The notes under the pieces: model-generated
What the model was told of the DNA's origin: nothing
The model's input: only the letters and a program-made list of their open reading frames with translations
Database searches by the model: none
Part shown: piece after piece, positions 47,001 to 56,006 of the stretch
How the letters are laid out: each line of letters opens with the position of its first letter
Position numbering within the stretch: position 1 is the first letter of the stretch
Origin: Hondaea fermentalgiana
Taxonomy: Eukaryota > Sar > Bigyra > Thraustochytrida > Thraustochytriidae
Direction: 5' to 3'
Assembly (NCBI GenBank): GCA_014084085.1
Contig: NPFB01000150.1
Span: forward strand, 8,626 to 72,625
DNA length: 64,000 bases
Translations under genes and position numbers: made by a program

Positions 47001-50000
47001 TCAAAGATTGTGGCTCGCGCTGCTTCTTTGAGCGCAAGCACATCGGCAGCGCGACCGGGCGTTTCAAGACCCAGCTTGGCATGCGGCGGCTTGAGTCTGC
47101 CCCATGCGCTCCGGCCCTTGCATTGAATGTAAAGAGGCGTGCACGACCACGCAAAAATGTGAATGGTCAGCAGAAAGAGCGGGCGCGCAAAGAATTTATG
47201 AACGAAAAGCAAAAGGTTGATGTTGCCAATCGGGAACGGGGTAATGTTAACGTGCTTGATATAGGCGCACACTTCGCGGTGCACCTGCATGTCGCCACGC
47301 AGACCAATGTACCAGAGACGCAGAGACACCGAGGTGAACACATACACCCAGCGGTAGAAAATGCTACATTGCCTGCGACCAGATCCACAAAAGAACCTTC
47401 GCAAACCTTTGTGCCGCGATTTTTCCAAAAGTGTATCACAGTAATCGCCAATTTCCAGCGCGAGTTCCTTTTGCACCGAGCAGGTCTCGACCCAGGAGGC
47501 CTTGTCGAAGCGCCAGCCAACGGGTAGGCGCTTTGCGTTGGCATTGCGTCGTTCTACTTCGGGGTCCGTCTGGTCCCTTGTGTGCGTCAAGCGGTCCAAG
47601 CGCGAAGCGGCCATGCGGTCGAGCTGCCATCGCGTGCTTCGTGGGAGAAAACCATCGCGGCGCGCCTCAAGCATGGCCAGCTCCGAGACGGAAGCAAGGG
47701 CGTGGCTTCGCGTGGCGTCCTCGACGAATTCGTGGAGCATGCACTCCGCGATGCGGCCAAGAGCCATATCTGTGGCGGGATCCTGGTCCGCAAGAGCTTG
47801 CTTGTGAGTCCGGAGCAGGCTCGGATCAACGCCAACGTAGATGTTCAGACGATTGTTAGCCTGCGAGCGCCAGAGCGGCGAGGCGCGCCACGTGGTACCG
47901 TTCTTGGTGATCATCATGGCATCAGCGCCCTGGGGCTGACGGTTGGGCGCCGCAGCGCCGCTCCGTGCACCGCCGCCAAGCTTGCTGTTTGCTTGTTTGC
48001 GACGAATGCCAATGGCCATGAAGCCCTCTTTGTAAAGGATGTTCTGGTCGCAGAGATGGACGATTGTATTGCCCGCGCGACAGTCCCCAATGAGTGTCTC
48101 GAGCAAGTTGAGGATAATGCTTTGCAAAAAGGTGTGCGCCTCATCCTCGGCGGTCGCGCGATAGTCGTAATTCACATTGGCAGTACTGCTCGCGCCTCCT
48201 GCGGTTGGTACGATGGCGCGAAGGGCACTACGCGAAAAGAGATGACGTTTGCGATCAATGAAATCGAGCAGCTGATCTCCGAGTCCACCGTTTTCGAAGA
48301 TCAGTGGAACTGCGTTGATCCTGCCAGTCCGCAGCTTATCTGCGAGCTGCTGCTCACGAATTTCCGGCTTGACCTGCGTGAGACCTCCGCCGTCCAAAAT
48401 ACGTTTGCCACTGGTCATGGGAATGTCGTTAGGGTCGATGGTGTTGTGCCATGTGTTGCGCGGCTGCAGCACAAGATGACGCACGGTGTGGGCGTAAATG
48501 ATGGTGGCTGTGACAAATCCGAGCAGGGCGCCGAGGGACAGGGGCGAGAGGTAGAGGTAGACGAAGCCGGCGAGAAAGGCGAGAAAGCAGGTGACGCGAT
48601 ATTCAACGAGCTCGTCCCACTCCACGAGCGAACGCAAGCGGAACAGACGCATAAAGGGGTAGAAACCATAGACCACAACATTGGCGAGCACGGTCGCGGC
48701 AATGGCCGAGGCAAAGATAGCCGCCGAAGACGTAATTGATGCCTTTGAGAAAAAGGACTCGTTAATCTTGAGCATGGCCGCTTCGCCAGCCCAAAAACTG
48801 AGCACCGCGGTCGATACGGTAAGGATCATGTGCACAAAGCTCGCCCGCGTAACGTCGAGAATCATGTTGGACACGAGCATCGGAGCACCGCTGTCAAAGG
48901 TTGCATACGACAGTGCAACGTAGCGCAGGGCGCGAATCGCAAGGCATGTGAGGACCACGAGAGGCGCGATCTGCGTGGAATAGAGCGTGACAACGGAAAA
49001 GAGCAAAAACACAAAGGCGCCAACCAAGATGCCCATGATCACCGCAACATGAGCCCGATCCGCGTAACCACTGAGAAACATGCGCGAAATCATGGCAAAG
49101 AGGACGAGGTTGTACCCAGTGGAGAACGGCAGCGTAACAAAGAGCGCAGCGGGCTCAAGCAGATAGACCACAATGGTGGCGAGAATGAACCAACGCAAAA
49201 CTGTGAGCTGGTAGCTGCAAATGACACGACCGTAGGCCTCGAGACGCGCGTGATGCATTTTTTGTTCAATCACGCGCACGATGCGCTTGCTCGCGGGGAT
49301 GAGAAGCTCGTGGTTCTCTTGCTGTTTGGCATCGGCGATCTGACCAACAAAAAGTTCAATGGTGCCAGCTGAAAAGAGAAAAGCAATCATGGCAAAGAGA
49401 ACGCCGCGCGAAACCGTGCTCGAGGTGCCCTTGGAGAAGAAGAGAGGGACGGCCGAGAAGGAGAGAATGACAAAGTACAAGACGCCGTGGACAATCTCGT
49501 TGGCGTTGCCGTCAAAGAGCTCGCCGGAGCGGCGTTCAGGCGTGCCAATGGCCGTTTTCCGAAGTTCCTCCATCGCCATACCATAGTATTCCCAAAATCC
49601 GGCCGTGGCTGTTTCCTCGTACGGTTTCCATTGATCACTGTCGGGGATCTTGCGGTTCACGATCCACAATGCTTCTTCGCGGTCGCGACGCGTACGCAAG
49701 GCCAAGTTCTCGGTAACATCGCCTTGCTTCATCTCCGAGGCCAAGCGCAGCAATCCGGGGAGCCACAGGTTCCAGGCCTTGGCGAGAACGCGGATGCGGA
49801 TCGCCATGACCATGATGGCGAGAAACATACTCGCGGCGTGAATGCCGACCCAAAAGTAGTCGGAGTCCTTGTGAATGAGGCGGTTAAGGGCGAAGGGCAC
49901 CATCATGACGAGTACGACGAGAAAGAGGTAAATCGGGTTCCTGCCTCCGGCCAACTGAACATGGGGATCCGGGACACGAAAGAGGTAAAGCATCGTAGCG

Positions 50001-51289
50001 AAGAGCATAAAGAGTCCGAACTCGAAGGCAATGAGCCCCACGAGTGCTGCCAATACGGCATTCCATTGATGGATGCAAATGGTGATGACAAAGGCAATAG
50101 CACCAGCCAAGGACGCGCAAATGATCCCGCCCGTAAGGTCTCTGCAAAGGACCGTGGGAACGCTTGCAAGGACAAGCTGGTACAAAAACGGTGAAGCATT
50201 GCGGCTCATGGACATCATGAACGGCAATACACAGGAAAGACCGACGGCGAGGGCGATAGTGACCATGTCTTTGGTCCCTCGAGACATTTGCTCGCTGGTA
50301 AAGACGCCCGAGCCGGTGAAACCTTCGAGAATGAGCTCGGCCATGACCACGATGACGAAAAAGTAGCCATCCCGGATGAGGGCCATGCGCGACCACTCGG
50401 GCATTTCCCATGACATGCCCTTGGCGCCGCCGGGGCGCAACTTTTGCAGGAGATAGGTGTGCGTCTGGCGCGCAATGTCAAAGAGCGTGATGCCATAAAC
50501 CTGCTTGAAGTCCTCGAGATGACAGACCGAGGTTTCAAGCCAGACGGCGACGGCCATGGGATCCTCGGGGAGAAAGGTCTTAAATTTGACCATGGCAGCG
50601 TCCCGAATTTCACGATGGGCCTTGAGCTGCATTTGCTGCACCTCGCGCGTGCGCTTCTCGGGCCGCTGTTGGCGCAAAAGATTGGTATATTTCATGCTGC
50701 CTCCGCTGCCGCTGCCGCGACCACTCTCTTGGTCTTCAAAGTCGACGGACTCGGGCTCGGACTCGAGATCGGGGCCATCCTTTCCAGCAACGCGGGCTCG
50801 GTCTCGATGGCGGAGCCTGCGGCGACGCCGGTATCGCCGACAAGAGTCGATGCCAATATAGAGAAGAACCCAGAGAAAGGCAAAGCCAACGGCGCCCAGG
50901 ATGGTATAGAGAACATTGCGCCGGACTTCGGGCTCCAAGGGGGAGTAGTCGAGCGTTGTGACGTATCGGTTGTCCAGAGAGATTTCGAGTGAGTTGATGC
51001 CCACGGGTGCATTGACGATGATGCGATACCCGAGGTCTTGTTCTGACCATTCCCCGGTATAGTTCTGCTGGGAGCCGTCCAAGAGGGTGCCGGCTGCGAT
51101 CACCTCGGAGTCGCGGCAAGCGACTGGAAGGAGCCCATCGAGCTTGAGCACGGGCACGACGATGGCAACTTGGTTTCTGTTAAAGTTGGGCGCGAGCTTG
51201 CCGTTCAAGCTCCAGTCCAGCGTCGTCGGCGCGTGTTGGCTCGCCTCGACCCACGCGAAGGCGTCTACGCTGCATTCACTCCCGCTCAT
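44045..51289 (-). CDS. Giant polytopic membrane protein with PelF-like family 4 glycosyltransferase
   Basis: A 2414-residue protein; the ATG at 51289 has A at -3. Residues about 1-120 are a non-cytosolic-looking beta-rich segment, then a membrane helix (127-147) followed by a stop-transfer Arg cluster. About 15 more hydrophobic helices lie in groups around 305-505, 600-650, 700-840 and 855-935. Residues about 1530-2080 are a GT4 glycosyltransferase with a PelF-type N-terminal part (DVIIDASATLFYVSGGVTT), a Rossmann region (HVVALSHVLRIKDIV) and the EX7E motif in SEGLPMAILEAE. The last 300 residues are acidic/Ser-rich and cytosolic. Bacterial PelF uses UDP-sugars to make Pel exopolysaccharide with separate membrane partners PelD, PelE and PelG; here GT and membrane array are one chain, suggesting a cell-wall or extracellular polysaccharide synthase. 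The substrate is unknown. Confidence 0.88.
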   Translation of the reverse strand: MSGSECSVDAFAWVEASQHAPTTLDWSLNGKLAPNFNRNQVAIVVPVLKLDGLLPVACRDSEVIAAGTLLDGSQQNYTGEWSEQDLGYRIIVNAPVGINSLEISLDNRYVTTLDYSPLEPEVRRNVLYTILGAVGFAFLWVLLYIGIDSCRRYRRRRRLRHRDRARVAGKDGPDLESEPESVDFEDQESGRGSGSGGSMKYTNLLRQQRPEKRTREVQQMQLKAHREIRDAAMVKFKTFLPEDPMAVAVWLETSVCHLEDFKQVYGITLFDIARQTHTYLLQKLRPGGAKGMSWEMPEWSRMALIRDGYFFVIVVMAELILEGFTGSGVFTSEQMSRGTKDMVTIALAVGLSCVLPFMMSMSRNASPFLYQLVLASVPTVLCRDLTGGIICASLAGAIAFVITICIHQWNAVLAALVGLIAFEFGLFMLFATMLYLFRVPDPHVQLAGGRNPIYLFLVVLVMMVPFALNRLIHKDSDYFWVGIHAASMFLAIMVMAIRIRVLAKAWNLWLPGLLRLASEMKQGDVTENLALRTRRDREEALWIVNRKIPDSDQWKPYEETATAGFWEYYGMAMEELRKTAIGTPERRSGELFDGNANEIVHGVLYFVILSFSAVPLFFSKGTSSTVSRGVLFAMIAFLFSAGTIELFVGQIADAKQQENHELLIPASKRIVRVIEQKMHHARLEAYGRVICSYQLTVLRWFILATIVVYLLEPAALFVTLPFSTGYNLVLFAMISRMFLSGYADRAHVAVIMGILVGAFVFLLFSVVTLYSTQIAPLVVLTCLAIRALRYVALSYATFDSGAPMLVSNMILDVTRASFVHMILTVSTAVLSFWAGEAAMLKINESFFSKASITSSAAIFASAIAATVLANVVVYGFYPFMRLFRLRSLVEWDELVEYRVTCFLAFLAGFVYLYLSPLSLGALLGFVTATIIYAHTVRHLVLQPRNTWHNTIDPNDIPMTSGKRILDGGGLTQVKPEIREQQLADKLRTGRINAVPLIFENGGLGDQLLDFIDRKRHLFSRSALRAIVPTAGGASSTANVNYDYRATAEDEAHTFLQSIILNLLETLIGDCRAGNTIVHLCDQNILYKEGFMAIGIRRKQANSKLGGGARSGAAAPNRQPQGADAMMITKNGTTWRASPLWRSQANNRLNIYVGVDPSLLRTHKQALADQDPATDMALGRIAECMLHEFVEDATRSHALASVSELAMLEARRDGFLPRSTRWQLDRMAASRLDRLTHTRDQTDPEVERRNANAKRLPVGWRFDKASWVETCSVQKELALEIGDYCDTLLEKSRHKGLRRFFCGSGRRQCSIFYRWVYVFTSVSLRLWYIGLRGDMQVHREVCAYIKHVNITPFPIGNINLLLFVHKFFARPLFLLTIHIFAWSCTPLYIQCKGRSAWGRLKPPHAKLGLETPGRAADVLALKEAARATIFEVHELRDDGQTLVPGMLASVLDEIILTRMKELRPYWAERRRMCRGRMPFLKFSRGTERLLEQQLKPPTKTMETTTLAHTAQDLLIMGGAGSSHKTIHPARADKVDVIIDASATLFYVSGGVTTCLMQLINHEGVNEDFNLHVLAEVASNSTPRIAAPTRCVSSIHPIPLHDVTSSPESSIHSSRPYFDLALRKQRTTSWVLRARFHPLLRELIRGCCELQGVDDRSSQVNEYFSEVVVALYEFFEQYDWNTAWTDGLTWRVWVQTWLTILEEKPTSVQRLWAPSLPGLQESLIFFSQTLRSLCCELPRADLYHSSHHGIGALKAIVHKQRFKSRVIVWDHGILLRERLDQLCADDCLLNPFTRNAIIGLTRLTARLVYNTADLICPCTDTNMYRSWICLIAGRPSHGPFAKRIQPISNGTQPLDDQLQYKPIRGFYEDPKLDEAEGPVVDPEHVHVVALSHVLRIKDIVNAIKAAHHIVYTRGVSVYRLHIFGGLDKDPKYTAECKQAITDLKLEPYVTLHGLGAKLTVLAKGDLFINSSFSEGLPMAILEAEMAHMAVVCTDVGGSRQVVPDARSRAPPRDPVSLGNAQILTLCGYYEEADDAKLDDLLLSTKARRGREAIGEANFKLAMKGHQETATYDKHHDVMLQYATDLEDPSGVKLNPPPYSVKVFSPINVQVATAGPEKKRRGKKSNVQLKQKSRSKAPTSGRSNRSRGPFDDDARSAVSRTTAHTRRTPHGKSSYAETEPEAFEDEDFYEDDNDDDYGQDDEDYEESVFTDVDGTPLDDLVPRVVQRSSMQLDMDYVRNVRHGSHHPDEDEYGVSPSPFRSGATSLRPMSTVMAALRRNSATHSADGERRQYEQDRSSGHTTGGRSEAPLQRAATLLDLNGDGTRSGRSGPTSSSRISAGILSLFRSSGPQERSPASTAPGDHGSQALSFRTREYSEDDLEKGIYGGARSKYGDEDVEADLDDEEEDDASDSRRRRR

Positions 51290-51375
51290 CGTGCCGCCGC
51301 GCGTCTCTTGCTCTGCCTGCACCCGCGTTCTTCAAGCAAGGCGGCTGGCTTTGCGTGCGCGAGGGGCCTCGCAGT

Positions 51376-51389
51376 CCAATCAATCCAAT
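51376..51389. promoter_or_regulatory. Tandem CCAAT motifs upstream of glycosyltransferase gene
   Basis: ccaat at 51376-51380 and again at 51385-51389, nine bases apart, 87-100 bases upstream of the ATG at 51289, antisense to the gene. Confidence 0.5.
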
Positions 51390-51907
51390 CGTTCGTCACC
51401 GGCCCGCGCAGGTGCCCGCGGCCCTCCGCGCGACCAAGCACCGACCGAAGCGACCGCGCCCGCCAAGGCCGCCGCGACGAACACGCTTTGCTTTGCTTTT
51501 CTTTGCTTTGCTCTGCTCTACGTGGCTGGCCTGGGCTGGCCTCGCCGGCTTTGCTTTACGTGCACGCGCGGCGCTTCGAGTCCATTGCGCGCGCCGGCCC
51601 TCTTGGCTCCCTGCGCGTCCCCGCCTCTCCCGCGGGGCCGCGCGCTGGGTCCCTTCGCATAGCCTCTCCCTCTTTCCCATGAATTTAGACGAACAACCCA
51701 GGCGCGCACGCGCACCAGACCCGGAGACATTACCCCACGCGCGGCCCCGCTGGAAATCCAGCCCTCTGCTCCAGCTCGCGACGCACGGAGCACCGCACGC
51801 GCACTCCCTCGCTCCCTCCCTCCCTCGCTCCCTCCCTTGCTTGCCGCCCGCTTCGCCCGCCCGCGCACGCGCCTCTCGGCGCGGGGCGCCCGCGGCCGCC
51901 GGCGGGG

Positions 51908-52007
51908 NNNNNNNNNNNNNNNNNNNNNNNNNNNNNNNNNNNNNNNNNNNNNNNNNNNNNNNNNNNNNNNNNNNNNNNNNNNNNNNNNNNNNNNNNNNNN
52001 NNNNNNN
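51908..52007. other. Assembly gap (100 N)
   Basis: A conventional unknown-length gap of exactly 100 N, flanked by very GC-rich sequence, as in the other gap. Confidence 0.98.
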
Positions 52008-52483
52008 CCGGGCCGCGGCGCGGCGCGTGATCGAGGCGGCGGGAAGGGCCGAGCGAGGGGCGCGGGCGCTGCTGCCATGGCTGCTGCTCTTTGCGCTGCG
52101 TGTCCAGGCACGCGGCGGCCAGGTGTGGTGGCGACGGACGGGGGGTGAAAGACGCCCACAGCGGCATTAGGCGGCAAGCAGGGGCGCACTCCATTGCGCG
52201 GCCATGGGGCGCGACTGCGGGGCTTTGCGCGTCGTGCGAGGGGATCTAGGGGCCTGGTTGAGTAGTGCTGCACTAGTTTTTGTTATCGACTCTTGTGCGT
52301 TGAAGGAGGGGGATAACTAGTTTGCAAGGACTATGGAAGTCGGGGAGAAGACAGACATGGTAGAAGTGCGCCTCGGTACTGGATTCACAGTCTCGTGTTT
52401 CAATCATGGAAATTTCATCATATCATTATAGGTGGTGAGCGCATGAGCACACAAAGGCTGGACTCTTGGTTCGTAGTAAGAAT

Positions 52484-52531
52484 AGTAATAGTAGTAGTAG
52501 TAGTAGCAGCAGCAGCAGCAGCAGCAGCAGC
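52484..52531. repeat. Interrupted AGT/AGC trinucleotide array
   Basis: agtagt units change to agcagc units over about 48 bases. It lies roughly 120 bases beyond the stop codon of the minus-strand zinc-repeat gene and is not coding. Confidence 0.85.
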
Positions 52532-52651
52532 ATCCGCTGCCGTCGCACGGTGACCACCGCTACCACCGCTACCACCATCACTACTGCACAATGGAGGGAG
52601 GGAGGACCTTCGCGTGCGATTGCAATAAATTATGATCAGCTGCAGCAGATA

Positions 52652-54736
52652 TCAATGGGGCTGGTTGCGATGCTGATGCGAAAAGCCGAAATGTGAAGAG
52701 CCCGACATCGACGCCGATGCGGGGAGCGAGAAATGTTGTTGTTGTTGTTGTTGCTGTTGTTGTTGTTGGTGGTTGTGGTTGTGGTGATGGTGTTGCTGTT
52801 GATGTTGTTGTTGATATTGCTGCTGCTGCTGCTGCTGCGGCTGCTGCTGTTGGCTCGAATAAAGGGCGTGAGGAGCACCGGGCGCGAAAGGCTGACCCAA
52901 GCCCTGAAGGACACCCGGTCGGTTTTGAGGAGCTGGAGGAGGCCCGAGATTGCCCCCGGCGTTTGGACCACTGCTAGCCGTGCCCATGGCGTAGTCGTAG
53001 GCGGTGGGAAAGAGCATTTGAGATGGCTGGTGCCGGGCATGTACCTGAATCTGCTGCTTGGGAAGGTTCATGCTCGAAAAGTCCATCCCTGTGGGAGTGG
53101 GATAAGCCGTAACAGTCCCAAGCGTTTTCAGATTCCGTTTGTGCATTGCACAGTACTTGGACTTGCCACGCGCAGCGTGCTTGCAGTCAGGCACATCGCA
53201 GAATTTCCCGCCGCCATGGCGCCGGCAATGATTGCGACCAATGGCGGCGCGCTTGCAGTCCTTGGCAGCACAACGCTTTCCACCGCCATGGGCTGCGCAC
53301 TTGTTGGATCCTCCGCGCGCGGCGCGAGGGCAACCTTCAATTGTGCAGCGAGACCCTCCACCGTGATTTTTGCATTGGTTGGTCGTCCCTTGCGCGAGCT
53401 TGTTGCAACCCTTTGTCTCGCAGGTGCGAGCAAAACGCTTCCCGTCCCATCGCTTGACAACTCCCTTGACCATGTAGTTCTGGCCTCGAACGCGCTCGTG
53501 GGAGGCCGGAGCATCGGGTATGTCGAGGGTACTAAGGTCGCCTTGATCGGCATCGTGGTCGGGCCTGCTGCTGCTCGGACTGCCGCTGCCGCTGCCGCTG
53601 CCGCTGCTACTGCCGCTGCTACTGCTGCTGCTACTACGGCTTCTGCGTGATCCCGCCTCGCGGAGCTGCTCTTGTGTCACTTCCACGCGGTTAGCTTGAT
53701 GAAGAGGGGGCTCGAGCTGCGGTGCGTTTGCTTTGCGTTTTCCAAGGGCGGATGCTCCCAATGAAGATGGCTCAACTTGCACGCTCTGGACGGGGTTGAA
53801 TTGCTGCTGTTGTTGCTGCGGGTGGCTGCGATATTGCGACGGATGCGAGGGATGATGGTACGATACTTGAGCATTCTGATCGTTGTGCTGCTGTTGTTGC
53901 TGCTGTTGATGCTGATGGTTAAAAAATTGAGATGGAATGGCGTTGGATTGAAGTTGCTGCTGGGCATGCAGCGCCGGGGAGTCGGAAAGGTGCGATCCGG
54001 TAGTGAGAGATGCGTTGAGTGGGTTCGTCGATCGTGAGACTGACGAGCTCGCGTAGTCTTCGGCCATCTTGTACGGTTGTCGTTGCGGGGAGTGTTGTTG
54101 CTGTTGCTGTTGCTGGTGCGAAAAGCTAGGATTCTGTGATGACGCTTGCGAGTGTTGTGAGACTGACATTGTAGGTACTGAGGATGAAGGTTTGAGAGAG
54201 TTGTACTGCTGTCGGCCTTGATTTTGGAGGTATTGCTGCTGCAATTGTTGCTGCAGTAGCTGTTGCTGCCGTTGCGGCTGTTGTTGTTGGTCCTGCGGTG
54301 AGTAATGCATTTGGTATTGTTCATGGAGATGATGATCATAGCCCATTTGTGGTTTCTGAGACATGTAGTTATATGGCACAGCATGCGAAGAAGACTTTTT
54401 CCCGGACGCAGACGCCGAAGCTCCAAAGGCGTTCATGGTGTTGTTGTTGGTGTTGTTATGGTTGTTGTTGTCATTCCCATTGAAGCCTGGGTTGGAATGA
54501 TTACTGCTGGTTCCTGTATTGTGTGGCGGTTGTTGGCCGTGCAGGGCTCGAGAAATAACATCCAAATTATACGGGTGTCCTGCTGAGCCCTGTGCCGATG
54601 CCGGCGCAGATGATGATGCTGCAGCACCGGAGGAGGAAGAGGAGGCGGCGCCCGAGGACCCAATGATGTTCATCATTCGTGTCAACCCCGAGGAGGAGGA
54701 GGAGTGGTCTGCGGCACGTTCATCGTTGCTCGCCAT
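52652..54736 (-). CDS. Gln-rich protein with four tandem Cys/His zinc-knuckle repeats
   Basis: A 694-residue protein starting at the ATG at 54736 (G at +4, -3 not ideal; the Met at residue 21 is an alternative). Long Gln/Asn/His/Ser-rich segments at both ends are low complexity. The folded core at about 425-550 starts NYMVKGVVKRW and contains four repeats of Cys, four residues, Cys, eight or nine residues, Cys, two residues, His, linked by GGGKR/GGGSR. Each would bind one zinc through three Cys and one His. Proteins with such linkers are numerous in oomycetes and relatives and are often mislabelled 'WRKY19-like'; no WRKY heptapeptide occurs here. A sequence-specific DNA-binding or transcription role is likely but inferred. 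A gene-free region of 6.6 kb lies upstream. Confidence 0.82.
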   Translation of the reverse strand: MASNDERAADHSSSSSGLTRMMNIIGSSGAASSSSSGAAASSSAPASAQGSAGHPYNLDVISRALHGQQPPHNTGTSSNHSNPGFNGNDNNNHNNTNNNTMNAFGASASASGKKSSSHAVPYNYMSQKPQMGYDHHLHEQYQMHYSPQDQQQQPQRQQQLLQQQLQQQYLQNQGRQQYNSLKPSSSVPTMSVSQHSQASSQNPSFSHQQQQQQQHSPQRQPYKMAEDYASSSVSRSTNPLNASLTTGSHLSDSPALHAQQQLQSNAIPSQFFNHQHQQQQQQQHNDQNAQVSYHHPSHPSQYRSHPQQQQQQFNPVQSVQVEPSSLGASALGKRKANAPQLEPPLHQANRVEVTQEQLREAGSRRSRSSSSSSSGSSSGSGSGSGSPSSSRPDHDADQGDLSTLDIPDAPASHERVRGQNYMVKGVVKRWDGKRFARTCETKGCNKLAQGTTNQCKNHGGGSRCTIEGCPRAARGGSNKCAAHGGGKRCAAKDCKRAAIGRNHCRRHGGGKFCDVPDCKHAARGKSKYCAMHKRNLKTLGTVTAYPTPTGMDFSSMNLPKQQIQVHARHQPSQMLFPTAYDYAMGTASSGPNAGGNLGPPPAPQNRPGVLQGLGQPFAPGAPHALYSSQQQQPQQQQQQQYQQQHQQQHHHHNHNHQQQQQQQQQQQHFSLPASASMSGSSHFGFSHQHRNQPH

Positions 54737-54860
54737 GGATCTCCCCAGCCATGAGCCGCCCTTCGCCACCGGCCCCTCCCTTCGCACAGCGTTGCGGTTT
54801 TGCCGCTTCCTCGCCTCTGCTCGCTAGCTCGCTAGCTAGTTGAGAGCCGCCGTGGCGAGC

Positions 54861-54884
54861 AAGTGAGCGAGCGAGCGAGCGAGC
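54861..54884. repeat. (GCGA)n array
   Basis: Tandem gcga units about 125 bases upstream of the zinc-repeat start, bounded by repeated tagc/agct units. Confidence 0.8.
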
Positions 54885-55527
54885 TATCCAGCTAGCTCGC
54901 GCGCGACCCGCCCGCGCGCTCCCGCGCGCCCTCGCGCGCGCCCGCCTCGCTCGCGCCTCCGCCGCCTGCCCGCCGCCCTCCCGCCCGCGCTTCTCGCCTC
55001 GCGTCGCGCTGCCCGCTGCGTCTGAGGTTCTGCTGCCGCTGCGTCTCGCCTCGCTTGCCTCGCCTCTCCTCTCCTCTCCTCGCCGCGCCTGCGCTGCTCG
55101 CACTTGCGCTGCTCGCCGGAGTCGCTGTCCCTCCTTGGCTCTCTCTCTATCTGTGCCTTCTGTGCCTGCTTGCTTGCTTCCTTCCTTTCCCCCCCGCCCC
55201 CTTCTTCCTGCCATCCCTCAGCCTCCGGCCCCACACTCCCCCACTCCGCCGCTCACAGTTCCCCCTTCCCCGCAGTCGCACCTTCCCCTCCTCCACGCAG
55301 GCAGCAAGCTGGCAGAAGCTGCAGGTTTTCCCACAGCTGCCGATTTTATGCAAGAACGGCCGCAGAGAGTGTGCGCGGCGGCTGCGGGGTGAGCCTACCA
55401 AAGCCACCTGCTTCTCTCCAGCTTCTCCGTCGCGAGCCCCGCCGCCCGCCGCATGTCCCGTAACGCCCCGCCTCTTCTCCAGCCCGCGTCGTCTCCGCCT
55501 GGCCTCCGCGTCGCTCGCCGCGCCCAG

Positions 55528-55528
55528 G

Positions 55529-55560
<32 letters not shown>

Positions 55561-55562
55561 CG
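55528..55562. repeat. (CCTG)n array
   Basis: Eight or more tandem cctg units in the gene-free region; the reverse complement, cagg, is seen again at about 57200-57215. Confidence 0.9.
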
Positions 55563-55639
55563 CCTCTCCTTCCTCCCTGCGCCGCGCCGCGCTCGGAGCC
55601 TGGGCGGCGCCAGGACTCGCTCACGCCGCCTGCCTCTTT

Positions 55640-55698
55640 CATTCATTCATTCGTTCGTTCATTCAGTCGCTCATTCATTTAGGCCCATTCATTCATTG
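55640..55698. repeat. (CATT)/(CGTT) imperfect tetranucleotide array
   Basis: cattcatt units are mixed with cgttcgtt over about 60 bases, keeping strict 4-base periodicity. Confidence 0.8.
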
Positions 55699-55825
55699 CC
55701 TCATTCAGTCCTTCGTCGCCGCTCCCTCCTCCACCCACCACCCATCGCTGGAGCCGACCCGACCCGACCCGCGTCGCGTCGGTCCAAGGCCGCTGCTCGC
55801 CGCCGCGAGCCGAGTCGCTCGCTCA

Positions 55826-55848
55826 CCCCAGCCAGCCAGCCAGCCAGC
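55826..55848. repeat. (CAGC)n array
   Basis: Five or six cagc units; shorter copies recur at about 56530, 56785-56815 and 58450-58490. Confidence 0.8.
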
Positions 55849-55988
55849 CCCCGCGCTGCGCTGCCCAGCCCCCGCTGCGATGCGAGTCAGGCTGGCGGCA
55901 CTGCGAGCGCGAGCCCGGCGCTCGCACGAAGACTCGGTTGGCGCACGAGTGTCTGGCTGTCCCGTCGCCACCGGCGCCGGCTGGCTGG

Positions 55989-56006
55989 CGATCGATCGAT
56001 CGATCG
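55989..56006. repeat. (ATCG)n array
   Basis: Four or more atcg units, self-complementary in register. Further atcg copies lie at 56056-56064 and near 57838. Confidence 0.8.

Larger units (their letters stand above)
51290..52651. other. Intergenic region with assembly gap
   Basis: About 1.36 kb between the glycosyltransferase start and the zinc-repeat gene stop, both minus strand. It carries two CCAAT motifs, a ctttg-repeat leader (about 51483-51520), the 100-N gap and a mixed trinucleotide array before the next gene. No gene is supported. Confidence 0.6.

Noticed and set aside
52652..54736. WRKY transcription factor
   Set aside because: The repeats resemble those often labelled WRKY19-like, but no WRKYGQK heptapeptide or WRKY zinc ligand pattern is present.
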